Origin: an uncultured Cytophagales bacterium
GTDB lineage: Bacteria; Bacteroidota; Bacteroidia; Cytophagales; Cyclobacteriaceae
DNA length: 64,000 bases
Reading direction: 5' to 3'
Assembly (NCBI GenBank): GCA_913057175.1
Contig: CAJXNP010000004.1
Coordinates: 186,001-250,000 of the forward strand
The notes below the pieces were generated by a model that had not been told where the DNA came from, ran no database searches, and saw only the letters and a program-made list of their open reading frames with translations. Both the position numbers and the translations under genes were made by a program. How positions within the stretch are numbered: the stretch's first letter is position 1; the number at the start of each line of letters is the position of its first letter. Shown here piece after piece: positions 44,630 to 53,779 of this stretch.

Positions 44630-45898
44630 TTATTTTGGTCTGTCGAGTACGCATCGTATACTAGCACCACCATTTTCAGAGTAATAATTACCACTATATC
44701 CTTCAGAGTCATAGTGTAGTACATTAAAAATTACCTTATCTTCTATTCTCCAGTAACATCCCCATGTTCTGAGCTGTGCAAAACCTCCATTATAGATCCT
44801 GAAACCACCTGGTAGCAGTGTAAGCCCACTTTGATTGGTGGCGCCAGTATTTGGTTCAGTCCAATGTTTTGTTCCTTCTTCTTTTAAAGCACCTCCTGTT
44901 ACTTTACTGCTACCACCATATAGAATCAATAATATGTTCCAGTCATCATCATTTGCAACATGCCATCCGGTAGGGCAAAGTTTTTTGGTATCTACAGTAT
45001 AATAATTGTAAAGAGCGCCATAGGGATTTGCATATGCAATCGAATCATTGTCGTACCAGCAATATCCCATCGTTGTAGATTCGGCCCAGGTCCCGGCATC
45101 TTTTATTTCAGGTATGGGAGTGCCATCGTTTAGCTTTGTTACTTTAAGATTTTCTGCCATCCATAGCCTTGGGCCAATTTTTACTGTTTCATATGTATTT
45201 CCATCGATATCCTGTAGAACACTAACCGTATCACAACCCAGGCATAAATTTCTGGGATCGGTTTTATAAACATATACATGCTCCTTTCGGGTGATCGTAT
45301 CGGAGCCAAAATAATTTGATACAACAAGGGATACAGTAAATCTTCCTGTACGAAGATAGAAGTGCTGAGGATTACGTTCTTCGCTGACTTCACCATCTCC
45401 AAAATCCCATATCCAGGAGTTTGGATTATTTTGGGATGAATCGATAAATTGTACGGCTCCAAACTCCTGAATGAACCTTCCTTCTGTGGAAAAGTCTGCC
45501 ACAGGTGGTTCTTGAGGATCGTCAAAAGCTATGACAAAAAGCCGGATAGATGCCCGGGTGGAATTTCCTTCATTATCAACGACGGTAACCAATAAATTAA
45601 ATTGACCTGTCATTTCTTTGGTGATGACCCACTCGGTGGAATAGGGAACGGTTTTAACAGATTCCAACAAAGAGCCATTTATATAAAAATCAACAGATTC
45701 GATCGTGCCATCTTCATCGTAGGCATTCACATGTATGGTTTTGACCTGGATATTTTTAAGAATATCACCATCCTGCAGCTCGACAATTTCACAAACAGGG
45801 GAGATCCGGATGTTAGCTTCTTCCTTACAACCGAAAAAGAATATTGTTAATGACAAGAGCGAAAGGAAATGCCTTGAAATTGAGAGTTTTAAATTCAT
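44630..45898 (-). CDS. FISUMP-domain lipoprotein with Ig-like and PKD domains
   Basis: Starting at 45898 (MNLKLSISRHFLSLLSLTIF) gives a lipobox ending FFGC. Next are an Ig-like domain (IQVKTIHVNAYDEDGTIESV, residues about 40-130), a PKD domain (SWIWDFGDGEVSEERNPQHF, about 140-220) and a FISUMP domain (VKIGPRLWMAENLKVTKLND, LCPTGWHVANDDDWNIL, GASIRCVLDRPK). FISUMP proteins are abundant surface or lipid-anchored proteins in Bacteroidota and Fibrobacter, linked to adhesion or polymer binding. The frame extends upstream to 45994, where it reads MKRFW, a leftover of the interrupted T9SS gene, not the FISUMP gene's own start. Confidence 0.88.
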   Translation of the reverse strand: MNLKLSISRHFLSLLSLTIFFFGCKEEANIRISPVCEIVELQDGDILKNIQVKTIHVNAYDEDGTIESVDFYINGSLLESVKTVPYSTEWVITKEMTGQFNLLVTVVDNEGNSTRASIRLFVIAFDDPQEPPVADFSTEGRFIQEFGAVQFIDSSQNNPNSWIWDFGDGEVSEERNPQHFYLRTGRFTVSLVVSNYFGSDTITRKEHVYVYKTDPRNLCLGCDTVSVLQDIDGNTYETVKIGPRLWMAENLKVTKLNDGTPIPEIKDAGTWAESTTMGYCWYDNDSIAYANPYGALYNYYTVDTKKLCPTGWHVANDDDWNILLILYGGSSKVTGGALKEEGTKHWTEPNTGATNQSGLTLLPGGFRIYNGGFAQLRTWGCYWRIEDKVIFNVLHYDSEGYSGNYYSENGGASIRCVLDRPK

Positions 45899-45976
45899 TT
45901 GGCTTAAGAGTTTCTCAAGGCTTAAGTTTTTATTAAAAGCAATAACTATCGCATGAACCATATTTTGCCATAAAAA

Positions 45977-46040
45977 AGTCCAAAATCTTTTCATAGGTCA
46001 TGTTTTTATGCTTGTTATTCAATCTTATTTCCCTCTTAGG
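45977..46040 (-). repeat. Relic of the DUF2135 / T9SS gene junction
   Basis: This stretch aligns without gaps to 51286-51349: the last codons of the DUF2135-like lipoprotein gene and the first codons (MKRFW here, MKKFW there) of the T9SS-sorted gene, with about 52 of 64 bases identical. It shows that the left locus once had the same gene order and lost the DUF2135 gene and most of the T9SS gene. Confidence 0.75.
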
Positions 46041-46378
46041 AAATTATATTGCAGCAAAGCTGACATAGAAAAAATCTATTGTTCGTCGAAAACTTTTCCT
46101 ATTCAGTATTATTAACTGATTTTTATTTCTAAAAAACTAAATATAAGGCTAGGAGACAATACCTAAAAGTGGGTATTTTTAATCAAATGCATTCTCTTCT
46201 TTCGAGTTGAATTCTAAAAAGATTGTCTTTAGTTCGGTATAAAAGCCAATTTCATTAGAAGAACTTCAACTATTTCATCAAAAAATTAATCTTGATTGAC
46301 ATATTTCTCTAATCCAATTCAATTTTGTTCATAAAATCTAATACAAGAGAAAATCATTTATCCACCTTAATGATTCAT
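46041..46378. other. Upstream region of the left LRR locus
   Basis: No gene is visible in this stretch. It holds the 20-bp inverted-repeat element (46158-46177) and, about 20 bases downstream of it on the minus strand, a TATTTAGTTTTTT stretch (46131-46143) conserved at the right locus, a plausible promoter -7 region. The rest shows nothing recognised. Confidence 0.6.
46158..46177. promoter_or_regulatory. Shared 20-bp inverted-repeat operator, left locus
   Basis: AATACCTAAAAGTGGGTATT, an imperfect inverted repeat (AATACC / GGGTATT), occurs identically at 53780-53799. It is upstream of the left LRR locus, and flanking bases are also similar (AAAACTAAATA, GxTAGGxGxCA). It is a candidate site for the PAS-LuxR regulator at 53952-54719. 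Confidence 0.7.
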
Positions 46379-46825
46379 TTAATAAAATGCAAACTGGTAA
46401 TGCCCGCCAAGAGATCTATCAGTGCCGGTTTTTTTGATTTCAGCAGGCAGGTCAAAGCTGACTTATAAATAGTTGTCAGTCAGGCTGTCGATTTTCATCA
46501 CAACCTGGTCAGTTTCCCGTATAATTTCATCACCATTTATGCCGATGGAATATTGTCCGGAAGGCCATACCAGCTCCATTCCCTGTGGATGGCCATTCGT
46601 AACATAAGAAGGGCTTGCATCACTAAAATTCAGGGTAAAATCCTCCCAGTCTTCTTCAATTGACAACTTGTTTAAAGGCAATTGAACCGATTCCAGTTTC
46701 CAGCCGTTTGTTTTACGCATCAGTATTCCGTTGGTTTGTGAATCTGGTGGTTCCACACATCCGCAAACTGTTTGGCATGAATAGGCTAAACAAAATAAGG
46801 GTAATAAAAGTAAGACTATTTTCAT
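46379..46825 (-). pseudogene. Small lipoprotein of the LRR locus, copy 2, with a nonsense codon
   Basis: A near copy of the 148-residue lipoprotein at 40671-41117. After TDNYL the lysine codon AAA of copy 1 is TAA here (46463-46465), giving a 120-residue product. Beyond the stop the frame continues cleanly for 27 codons to a second TAA at 46379-46381 with a sequence like copy 1 (KKTGTDRSLGGHYQFAFY). No other damage is seen, so the mutation is recent. The lipobox (AYSC) and Cys cluster (CQTVCGCVEPPD) are intact, so the truncated form may still be exported. Confidence 0.85.
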
Positions 46826-47032
46826 GATTTAGAAGGAATTTATATTTGAAATATTTTTCCTATAACAATTAACAATGACATTTTTTGAATTCGTATTTCC
46901 GTTAAGTTTGATCCTTGTTAAAACAACATGAGGAACACCTCTTAACAGCTGGTGAAAATATTCATGACTTGCTCGTTACCTTGTAACCTTTTTTGCTCTC
47001 GTGAATGGATGGTTTTCAGGAATTACTTATGA

Positions 47033-50000
47033 TTAATTACTGCAATCTGTGTCTCCGAATTTCATGTAAGTGTTAGATATGTGAATATATGTACCATATA
47101 AAGCTCGCAAATCCCAAACAGATTGTGGTAAGCATTTTAAATTATTATAATGCAAAAATAACCATCTTAGATTGGAAAGATTTCCTATACTTTTGGGAAG
47201 AGAGGTTAAGCTATTTCCTGCTAAATACAAGTCTACTAGGTTGGAAAGATTTCCTATACTTTCGGGAAGAGAGGTTAAGCTATTTTCTTCTGAATACAAC
47301 TTTTCTAGGTTGGAAAGATTTCCTATGCTAGCCGGAAGAGAGGTTAAGCTATTTTTATCTAAAAACAACCATCTTAAATTGGAAAGATTTCCTATGCTTT
47401 CGGGTAGAGAGGTTAAGCTATTTTCTACTAAATTCAAACTTTCTAGGTTTGAGAGATTTACTATGCTTGCCGGAAGAGAGGTTAAGCTATTTTTATCTAA
47501 AGACAACCATCTTAGATTGGAAAGATTTCCTATACTTTCGGGAAGAGAGGTTAAGCTATTTTCTTCTAAATTCAAACCTTCTAGGTTGGAAAGATTTACT
47601 ATGCTAGCCGGAAGAGAGGTTAGGCTATTTTTTCTGAAGCTCAAACCTTCTAGGTTGGAAAGATTTCCTATATTTTCAGGAAGAGAGGTTAAGCTATTTT
47701 CTGCTAAATTCAAAATTTCTAGGTTTGAAAGATTTACTATACTTTCGGGAAAAGAGGTAAAGCTATTTCTCCATAACTCTAAATTTTTTAGATTGGAAAG
47801 ATTTCCCATACTTTCGGGAAGAGAGGCTAAGCTATTTCTATCTAAATATAATTCAATTAGGTTTGAAAGATTTCCTATACTTTCGGGAAGAGAGGTTAAG
47901 CTATTAATATATAACCTTAAAATTTTAAGATTGGAAAGATTTCCTATACTTTCGGGAAGAGAGGTTAAGCTATTTACTGATAAATGCAATTCGTCTAGGT
48001 TTGAAAGATTTCCTATACTTTCGGGAAGAGAGGTTAAGCTATTTCCATATAACCATAATTTTTTTAGATTGGAAAGATTTCCCATACTATCGGGAAGAGA
48101 GGCTAAGCTATTTTCTGCTAAATTCAACCTTATTAGGTTGGATAGATTTCCTATACTTTCGGGTAAACTAGTGATTTGACCTTCAGTTAAGCGTATTTCA
48201 TTAAGTTCCGTTAGATCCTCAATTTCTTCTGGTATATGAGAAAATCCTTCCAAAACAATAACTTGAATACGGTTATTAAAAAATTGATCAACTCCATTCT
48301 CCTCCAAAACCGCTCTAAGGACACTAATTTCCTCCGAATCCCATCTTGGATCGGAAACTTCATATCCGTTTTGACTTAAAATAGACCTCCATGCCTTTGC
48401 ATCAGTAAAGAGCGATTTTTCTTCTACATCAATAAAAAACGATTCCGAATAAATTTCTCCACATGCTACATTCGAAAATTTAGCACGAACATATTGATCC
48501 TCCTGAGGCCAATGAACAAAGCCATTATTTATACCCCCGGGAATAGAATCCCAGATTATACCATATTTCGAATTTTCCCATTTAACATCCGGAATAGTTT
48601 GTCGTACATTCAAAGAAATGGATTCACCGGTTTTAATTGAATTATTTATATTGACTATCTCCAATTCTTCGGGACATGCATAAATTGTTAAAGGGCTTCC
48701 TTCAATATTATCGGTTTCTGCAGAACCAGCTGATACTTCAATCCTCGATTGGGTATTCTCTCCTCTTTGCCAGGTGGCTTTAGCTATTCCATTTTTCCCT
48801 GTATAAACAATATCTTCATTTTTGTTGTTAATCAAATCATCGCTACCGTTTGGTACTTTAAATTTCACAGGAGTTGGTATGATGACAGGAAAATTCCATT
48901 TATCAAAAACCTGAACTTCGACGTCAGCAACTCCATCTGAAAACTGAACAAAAGGAGATTCTACAAGGGAAGGACCAACCAAAAGGGTATCAGGCGACTT
49001 GTAAAGATCAAAATTGTTATTATAAAATTCCCATGATCCAATGTTGATCTCACCATTTTTTGGCCATGCTATTTTTACAGGTATAACATTGGCCTTTACA
49101 TTTGCACCAAGATTGATGCTATAATTCACTTGGTCTAAATTAATAATTTTTATTTTAGTTGTAATAGTTGGTTTGGGTTCAATCTTTAGGGCTGGACCGA
49201 TTGTTTTAGCCCCTTTTGAGGTTACGAAAATTTCCACTCCCAAATCAAGATCCAAATTAGCTTTAATTTCAAATTCGTATTCGGTTGGAATATCTTCCGG
49301 AAGAAATTCAACAGACACATCTTCTATTTCATAATTTAATTCTGGTGCAGCACTATTCCCATGCCATACCATATTGGCATAAGATTCTTTAAATTCTATA
49401 TCGATTTTAAATGGTAATTTAATCTTGCCACTACCTTCAATTGTGCCCGTGAGTTTTGGTGAAAATTTAACATGTGCTTGAAGTGGTAGTTGCAAGAGTG
49501 GCAGAGAAAATTCTATGCTATCTTTTTCTTCAAATACCTTCAATTTTTTGTTTTGTTTCTCAATTTTTTGTGGAAAGTTTAGTTTTTCAGATGTTGAATC
49601 AGGTTTTATATTGATATTTTCAGTGCTAACCTCCCCTTTTAACTCAAAGTAAACATTTCCATCAATAAACATTTTTGAAAGATTATAATTTATGTAATAA
49701 TAAGTATTGCCAGACAATATCGTTTTTCCTTTGAGCAATATGGCTTTTGTAATATCAAAGCCAATTTCACCACCAATTTCACCACTAGTGCCAATTTTGT
49801 GACTAAAAGCCGTAGATGTGAAATTTTTAAGGAGGTCAAGCTCCCATTTTATATCGTCAGTTACTCTTGCATTTGAGATAGGTAAATCTTCATCAAGTAT
49901 TAATGTATCTCCTGGATCAAGTATGTCAAAAAAGCTTGCATCAGACCCTAATATTGTTGTTACATTTTCTTCCACAACTACTGAGTCGATATTCAAGAAT

Positions 50001-50707
50001 TTTTTAACTGGCTCATTAATGATTAATATTTTGCCTTTAAGTGGTTCCAAATCAAGTTGGCGATCTAAAATTATACGATTTGATGATAATTCGAGTGAGT
50101 CATTTAACACGTTGATTTGATCCGACATATAAAAGGCCTTGCTGGTAAAAGGAAAAAATGGTAAACTTTCGATTGTCATTATCCTATCCTGAAATACGCA
50201 TCCTTCATGTGATGTAAATTCAACGGAAATCGAATTAGATGTGGAGTCGATCACAAAAAAATCATTCTCCATATCTGAACTTAGCACCAACTTATTGTTG
50301 TTGAATAACCTCCAATTACCAGGATCTTTGGTACTAAATTCAATTTGTTCATACAAAAAATGTATTTCATCTTTTGTGGTTTGGAGTTCAAGTTTCGGAT
50401 TAGGCGTTGTATTAATCTTTGTATGTCTCTCACTAGAAAAAAGCGTATCACACTCCCCATCAACAATCGCCGCCCGTGTGTAAATATCTTCTGTGGGTTT
50501 GAAGTTTAACCGTTGAGCGCTGATGGTGTTGATGAATTCCCAGGATTGTCCATCAGCGGATTTCTGCCAGAAGATCTCGCCATGGACATCATCGCTGAGC
50601 TGCAGGGTGATGGAATCACCATCACAAATTTCCATGTCCTGGGCAAAGAGAGAAAATGGCATGAAAAAAGTGGCCATGAAAAAGTATTTAAAGTAAAAAT
50701 GCTTCAT
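47033..50707 (-). CDS. Secreted leucine-rich-repeat surface protein, copy 2 (regular 23-residue LRRs)
   Basis: 1224 residues: signal peptide (ends SLFAQ), the N-terminal Ig-like domain shared with copy 1, a large beta-rich middle, an invasin-like Big_1 segment (VADVEVQVFDKWNFPVIIPT), a second Ig-like domain, then about 15 regular LRRs of 23 residues with consensus LTSLPESIGNLSNLxxLxLxxNS, the bacterial or plant-like type also seen in ROCO and effector proteins. The cap reads CLPQSVWDLRAL. Variable positions lie on the concave-face strand, as expected for ligand recognition. It overlaps the T9SS-sorted gene by 4 bases (ATGA). Function inferred as surface recognition or adhesion. Confidence 0.88.
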   Translation of the reverse strand: MKHFYFKYFFMATFFMPFSLFAQDMEICDGDSITLQLSDDVHGEIFWQKSADGQSWEFINTISAQRLNFKPTEDIYTRAAIVDGECDTLFSSERHTKINTTPNPKLELQTTKDEIHFLYEQIEFSTKDPGNWRLFNNNKLVLSSDMENDFFVIDSTSNSISVEFTSHEGCVFQDRIMTIESLPFFPFTSKAFYMSDQINVLNDSLELSSNRIILDRQLDLEPLKGKILIINEPVKKFLNIDSVVVEENVTTILGSDASFFDILDPGDTLILDEDLPISNARVTDDIKWELDLLKNFTSTAFSHKIGTSGEIGGEIGFDITKAILLKGKTILSGNTYYYINYNLSKMFIDGNVYFELKGEVSTENINIKPDSTSEKLNFPQKIEKQNKKLKVFEEKDSIEFSLPLLQLPLQAHVKFSPKLTGTIEGSGKIKLPFKIDIEFKESYANMVWHGNSAAPELNYEIEDVSVEFLPEDIPTEYEFEIKANLDLDLGVEIFVTSKGAKTIGPALKIEPKPTITTKIKIINLDQVNYSINLGANVKANVIPVKIAWPKNGEINIGSWEFYNNNFDLYKSPDTLLVGPSLVESPFVQFSDGVADVEVQVFDKWNFPVIIPTPVKFKVPNGSDDLINNKNEDIVYTGKNGIAKATWQRGENTQSRIEVSAGSAETDNIEGSPLTIYACPEELEIVNINNSIKTGESISLNVRQTIPDVKWENSKYGIIWDSIPGGINNGFVHWPQEDQYVRAKFSNVACGEIYSESFFIDVEEKSLFTDAKAWRSILSQNGYEVSDPRWDSEEISVLRAVLEENGVDQFFNNRIQVIVLEGFSHIPEEIEDLTELNEIRLTEGQITSLPESIGNLSNLIRLNLAENSLASLPDSMGNLSNLKKLWLYGNSLTSLPESIGNLSNLDELHLSVNSLTSLPESIGNLSNLKILRLYINSLTSLPESIGNLSNLIELYLDRNSLASLPESMGNLSNLKNLELWRNSFTSFPESIVNLSNLEILNLAENSLTSLPENIGNLSNLEGLSFRKNSLTSLPASIVNLSNLEGLNLEENSLTSLPESIGNLSNLRWLSLDKNSLTSLPASIVNLSNLESLNLVENSLTSLPESIGNLSNLRWLFLDKNSLTSLPASIGNLSNLEKLYSEENSLTSLPESIGNLSNLVDLYLAGNSLTSLPKSIGNLSNLRWLFLHYNNLKCLPQSVWDLRALYGTYIHISNTYMKFGDTDCSN
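47170..48185 (-). repeat. 69-bp tandem repeat array encoding the LRRs
   Basis: About 15 units of 69 bp, each one 23-residue LRR. Neighbouring units are very similar in DNA, with most differences in codons of the variable positions. Such arrays expand and contract by recombination, so repeat number may vary between strains. The plus strand across the array is also open for 335 codons, a by-product of the repeat. Confidence 0.9.
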
Positions 50708-51327
50708 TGGATAATGATTTTTCTTCGGATGGTTTTTTCTGACTGGTTAAACTGAAGAATATATGTTCCTCTTGTAAGGCTCGTAACGTCAAGCGTAATT
50801 TGATTGCCGTAGGTAACGGGTAATTGTAATGCTTTACCTGTCTGGGTGATGACCCTGATCCCACTGATGGTTTCTACACCAGCCCCGATATTCAGAAAAT
50901 TACCGGTTGGGTTGGGGTAGATCCTTATTTCCTTCATCTCATCTTCTAAACCTGTAGGAAAATCGATGAATACCGTGTCGCTGGCAGAGCAGTTCATTTG
51001 GTCGGTTACAGTTAGCACAAATCCATCTGCCGAGGGTGCCGTAGGTTGGGTATAAGGGGCGGAGGGATTATCAACCAGTTCGGCCGGTGACCAGGAATAA
51101 ATATAGGGTGGGGTTCCACCATCTACCGGATCGGAAAGTCCAATATGAATGGAGCCAATTGTTCCTCTTTGGTCGGGACCCGCATCGACCACCAATTGTT
51201 CGGGTTGATTTATTTCATGAACAAGTATATGCTGGGATATACTTTTCTCAGCTGTAAGAAAAAAGGTATAGGTACCAATCAATAAAATCCAAAATTTTTT
51301 CATAGGTAGTGTTTTCATGCCTGTCAT
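50704..51327 (-). CDS. T9SS-sorted surface protein with SprB/PKD-like repeat
   Basis: 207 residues: a signal region (MKKFWILLIGTYTFFLTAEK after an upstream ATG that overlaps the DUF2135 gene by 4 bases), one SprB/PKD-like domain (PVDGGTPPYIYSWSPAELVD, GFVLTVTDQMNCSASDTVFI), and a C-terminal type-A sorting domain (IRIYPNPTGNFLNIGAG, TSLTRGTYILQFNQSEKTIR). The sorting domain marks it for export across the outer membrane by the type 9 system and attachment to the surface. A ruined relative lies at 44318-44617 and its 5' end at 45977-46040. It may be the surface anchor for the adjacent LRR protein. Confidence 0.88.
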   Translation of the reverse strand: MTGMKTLPMKKFWILLIGTYTFFLTAEKSISQHILVHEINQPEQLVVDAGPDQRGTIGSIHIGLSDPVDGGTPPYIYSWSPAELVDNPSAPYTQPTAPSADGFVLTVTDQMNCSASDTVFIDFPTGLEDEMKEIRIYPNPTGNFLNIGAGVETISGIRVITQTGKALQLPVTYGNQITLDVTSLTRGTYILQFNQSEKTIRRKIIIQ

Positions 51328-52856
51328 TCTATTATATTTCCATCATAGGTGAATTGTCCTATTTTTACTATTTCATTATCGGTTATACTCATCCGCCTGC
51401 TCATCGCAATGGTATTCCCTAATCCATTTGTGATATTTATTTCTGCAGTAACTGCGTTGCATTCCTCTGTTCCGCAATCCACATACTTACACAGTATTAT
51501 GTATTCTCCCAAAAGTGTATTTTCCTGCCAAAATGCAATTTCCCTTCCGAAACCATTGATTTCAGAATCTTCACGGAACATAAAAGCTCCACCTGAAGCA
51601 GCAGGATGGGACATGCTTAATGTATCGCCCGATGGTTCGACTATCAAAAGATCGAGATTGGCACTTCTTAAATCCCAAAGCAATGAAACCTGTAATCCGC
51701 CATCTGTTCCCAGGTTTTTATCAAAGCTCACCTGTTCAAAAAACAGGTTGGTGGTTTTGTAATAGTCGAAAATTTCCTGAAAGCTATTATAAAAAGCATA
51801 ATACCAGTGGTCATATGCATTTGACAAATTTTGAAGTGACGAAACATAGGAAACTTCGATATTTTCCAGTTCCAGTTTGTCCTCCCTTATATTTTTGGAG
51901 TTTGAATTCAAAGATTCATGAAATTCAGGTTCATTGATTGGGTTCACTGAAGAAATTATTTGTGAAAACCCTATCAAATAAAATACTGACTCATGGATGT
52001 ATTGGGAAGATTTACTATTTGCGATATCAGAAAAACCTGCTTTGTCCACAATTTCCTTATCACTTAACTGACCCGTCTGCAATAGCCAATTTGAAACAGG
52101 GGATGAATAGAAATTTTCCAGTTCGGATAGAAATTCTTGCACTCCTTCGTCAATTGTATTTGTTGCTGTCCGGGCATTGGATTTATTATTGGCCTTTTTC
52201 AGTAATTTTTCCAATCGGGGAAGTGTAAAATATGATGATGGATACGCATTTTTTTCTGCCGATACTCTTCCACCTTTAAACTCTTCATTATTTAGTCCGA
52301 ATGTGACGTTACTGTAAAAATCATCACGATCCACGTAAATAATCGACTCAAATAGAATCGTCGCCAACATGGAATAGGAATGATAATGATAAACCCTCAG
52401 GTAAAACTGGTTATCATCAATTGGATCGAATTCAATGATTCCACCCCGCAGCACATCACTGCCCGGTTGCTTAAAGTAAAGAAAAGCCGGCTTGCCAACT
52501 TCGTCAAGCAACAAAACTGTCTCTATGTCAAAGTCTTGATTAGCAGCATAAAGTTTGTTGAAGCTAAAGTCATAACCTGTGGATGATGGTTCTCCAAACA
52601 TGGACAGTTGCCATGACCTGTCCTGGTTAAATATGGTTGATTTCAATGCATTAGTTTCGCTTATATCGTCTCCATAAAAATAAACAGTTGCCTTTTCATT
52701 CATCCTTGGGACAGGACCTGAATCATCATCAGAATATTCATCCAGAATTTCTTCTTCGTCCACTTTGATCAGTAACGATTCTTCGTTACAGGAAGAAAAT
52801 GTAATCAGCACAAAAAACAGGAACACCGATGTTTTAAAAGATTTTGTCATTTTCAT
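51324..52856 (-). CDS. Lipoprotein with C-terminal DUF2135/YfaP-like domain
   Basis: I use the ATG at 52856; a TTG at 52871 would overlap the barrel gene by 4 bases. The signal ends TFSSC, a lipobox. The long N-terminal part (about 1-380) has no family I recognise. Near the C terminus LQVSLLWDLRSANLDLLIVE, PAASGGAFMFREDSEINGFG and LLGEYIILCKYVD match DUF2135/YfaP-like beta-sandwiches, usually surface or envelope proteins. A relic of its 3' end remains upstream of the left locus. It is the second gene of the right LRR operon. Confidence 0.8.
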   Translation of the reverse strand: MKMTKSFKTSVFLFFVLITFSSCNEESLLIKVDEEEILDEYSDDDSGPVPRMNEKATVYFYGDDISETNALKSTIFNQDRSWQLSMFGEPSSTGYDFSFNKLYAANQDFDIETVLLLDEVGKPAFLYFKQPGSDVLRGGIIEFDPIDDNQFYLRVYHYHSYSMLATILFESIIYVDRDDFYSNVTFGLNNEEFKGGRVSAEKNAYPSSYFTLPRLEKLLKKANNKSNARTATNTIDEGVQEFLSELENFYSSPVSNWLLQTGQLSDKEIVDKAGFSDIANSKSSQYIHESVFYLIGFSQIISSVNPINEPEFHESLNSNSKNIREDKLELENIEVSYVSSLQNLSNAYDHWYYAFYNSFQEIFDYYKTTNLFFEQVSFDKNLGTDGGLQVSLLWDLRSANLDLLIVEPSGDTLSMSHPAASGGAFMFREDSEINGFGREIAFWQENTLLGEYIILCKYVDCGTEECNAVTAEINITNGLGNTIAMSRRMSITDNEIVKIGQFTYDGNIIE

Positions 52857-52867
52857 AGCTTTTGTAC

Positions 52868-53653
52868 TCAATCAATCATGAAACTGATGCCTGCCTGCAG
52901 CATTTGAATGCGACTCAAACCACCTTCCGCATACAAACCAAATTTCCTTCCCAATTTGTAGTTGAAACCAAGCGCCAGGTTATAGTTATAATCCAGTTTA
53001 TAGTCGTTGTAGCTGAAAAATTCCTCCGGTTCTTTCAACAATGAGACATTGGCGACTCCTCCTCCGGCGACTTTGCCATAAAGCAGAAATTTATTCGATT
53101 TGTAAATTTTCACCATTGCACCGAATAGGACCGTCATCATCATGTTGTAATTATCCAGAACCTTTTCTTCTCCATCAAAATAGCCTTCGGTAAATACGTT
53201 GATCCCTAGTTCAAAAAGGAAGCCTAATGGACGATTGTCCTTGATATGTCCAACAGAATAGTTAATGCCATACCTGCTGGCATTGCTGTAACCGGAAGTG
53301 TTTTCGCTGTAAAGAGGAATGTATCCTAATTGCCTGATGGCTCTTCTTCCATATTTACCCTTTTTTGAAATTTCAGAAACCTCTTTGTCATGCAAATAAA
53401 AGGACTCATAATTGCCATCATCATAGACAATAATCAGAACTTCCTCTTTGCTGATACTGCGTTTGTTGTCATCCGACTCATTGATTGGGTTGTATTTCAC
53501 CGAATCTAACGTTACCTCAACAATTCGCCCCTTTTCGGCTTGATTGTTTTTCCTGATAATCAGGTCTTGTGCGTACAGATTAAATGCAAAAAGTAGGTTT
53601 ATGCAAATAATGGAAAAGATAACCCAATGCTTCTTAAAAATTGTTTTTTTCAT
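52868..53653 (-). CDS. Outer-membrane beta-barrel protein, first gene of the right LRR operon
   Basis: 261 residues. The signal peptide ends NLYAQ. An N-terminal region (KNNQAEKGRIVEVTLDSVKY, VLIIVYDDGNYESFYLHDKE) is the periplasmic motif often preceding small Bacteroidota barrels; the C-terminal half alternates strands with aromatic ends (LGFLFELGINVFTEGYFDGE, YNLALGFNYKLGRKFGLYAE, LSRIQMLQAGISFMID). It has no equivalent in the left locus. As the promoter-proximal gene, it may form the outer-membrane platform for the lipoprotein and LRR proteins. Confidence 0.83.
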   Translation of the reverse strand: MKKTIFKKHWVIFSIICINLLFAFNLYAQDLIIRKNNQAEKGRIVEVTLDSVKYNPINESDDNKRSISKEEVLIIVYDDGNYESFYLHDKEVSEISKKGKYGRRAIRQLGYIPLYSENTSGYSNASRYGINYSVGHIKDNRPLGFLFELGINVFTEGYFDGEEKVLDNYNMMMTVLFGAMVKIYKSNKFLLYGKVAGGGVANVSLLKEPEEFFSYNDYKLDYNYNLALGFNYKLGRKFGLYAEGGLSRIQMLQAGISFMID

Positions 53654-53779
53654 GGTTATGGTTAATTAAAAATTCAAAAAGCTGATACTAAAAATTGAAT
53701 CCCGTTAGCTCAATTATGATGAATTTTGAAAGCATCATAATTAAGTAATTCGAAAAAACTAAATAATTGGGTAGGGGTC

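Noticed and set aside
45899-45994. N-terminal extension of the FISUMP protein starting MKRFW
   Set aside because: This segment aligns with the start of the T9SS-sorted gene and is a relic, while a proper lipobox signal starts at 45898.
46971-46996. GTTAC/GTAAC hairpin followed by T on the plus strand
   Set aside because: There is no plus-strand gene upstream, and on the minus strand the T-tract is on the wrong side for the LRR gene.
47172-48179. Long plus-strand open frame (335 codons) across the LRR array
   Set aside because: It is the antisense image of the 69-bp repeat; composition is unlike a protein and the minus strand encodes a clear LRR protein.
47170-48185. Regular repeats first seen as a possible CRISPR array
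   Set aside because: Units have no unique spacers; each is a codon-aligned LRR in a long open frame.
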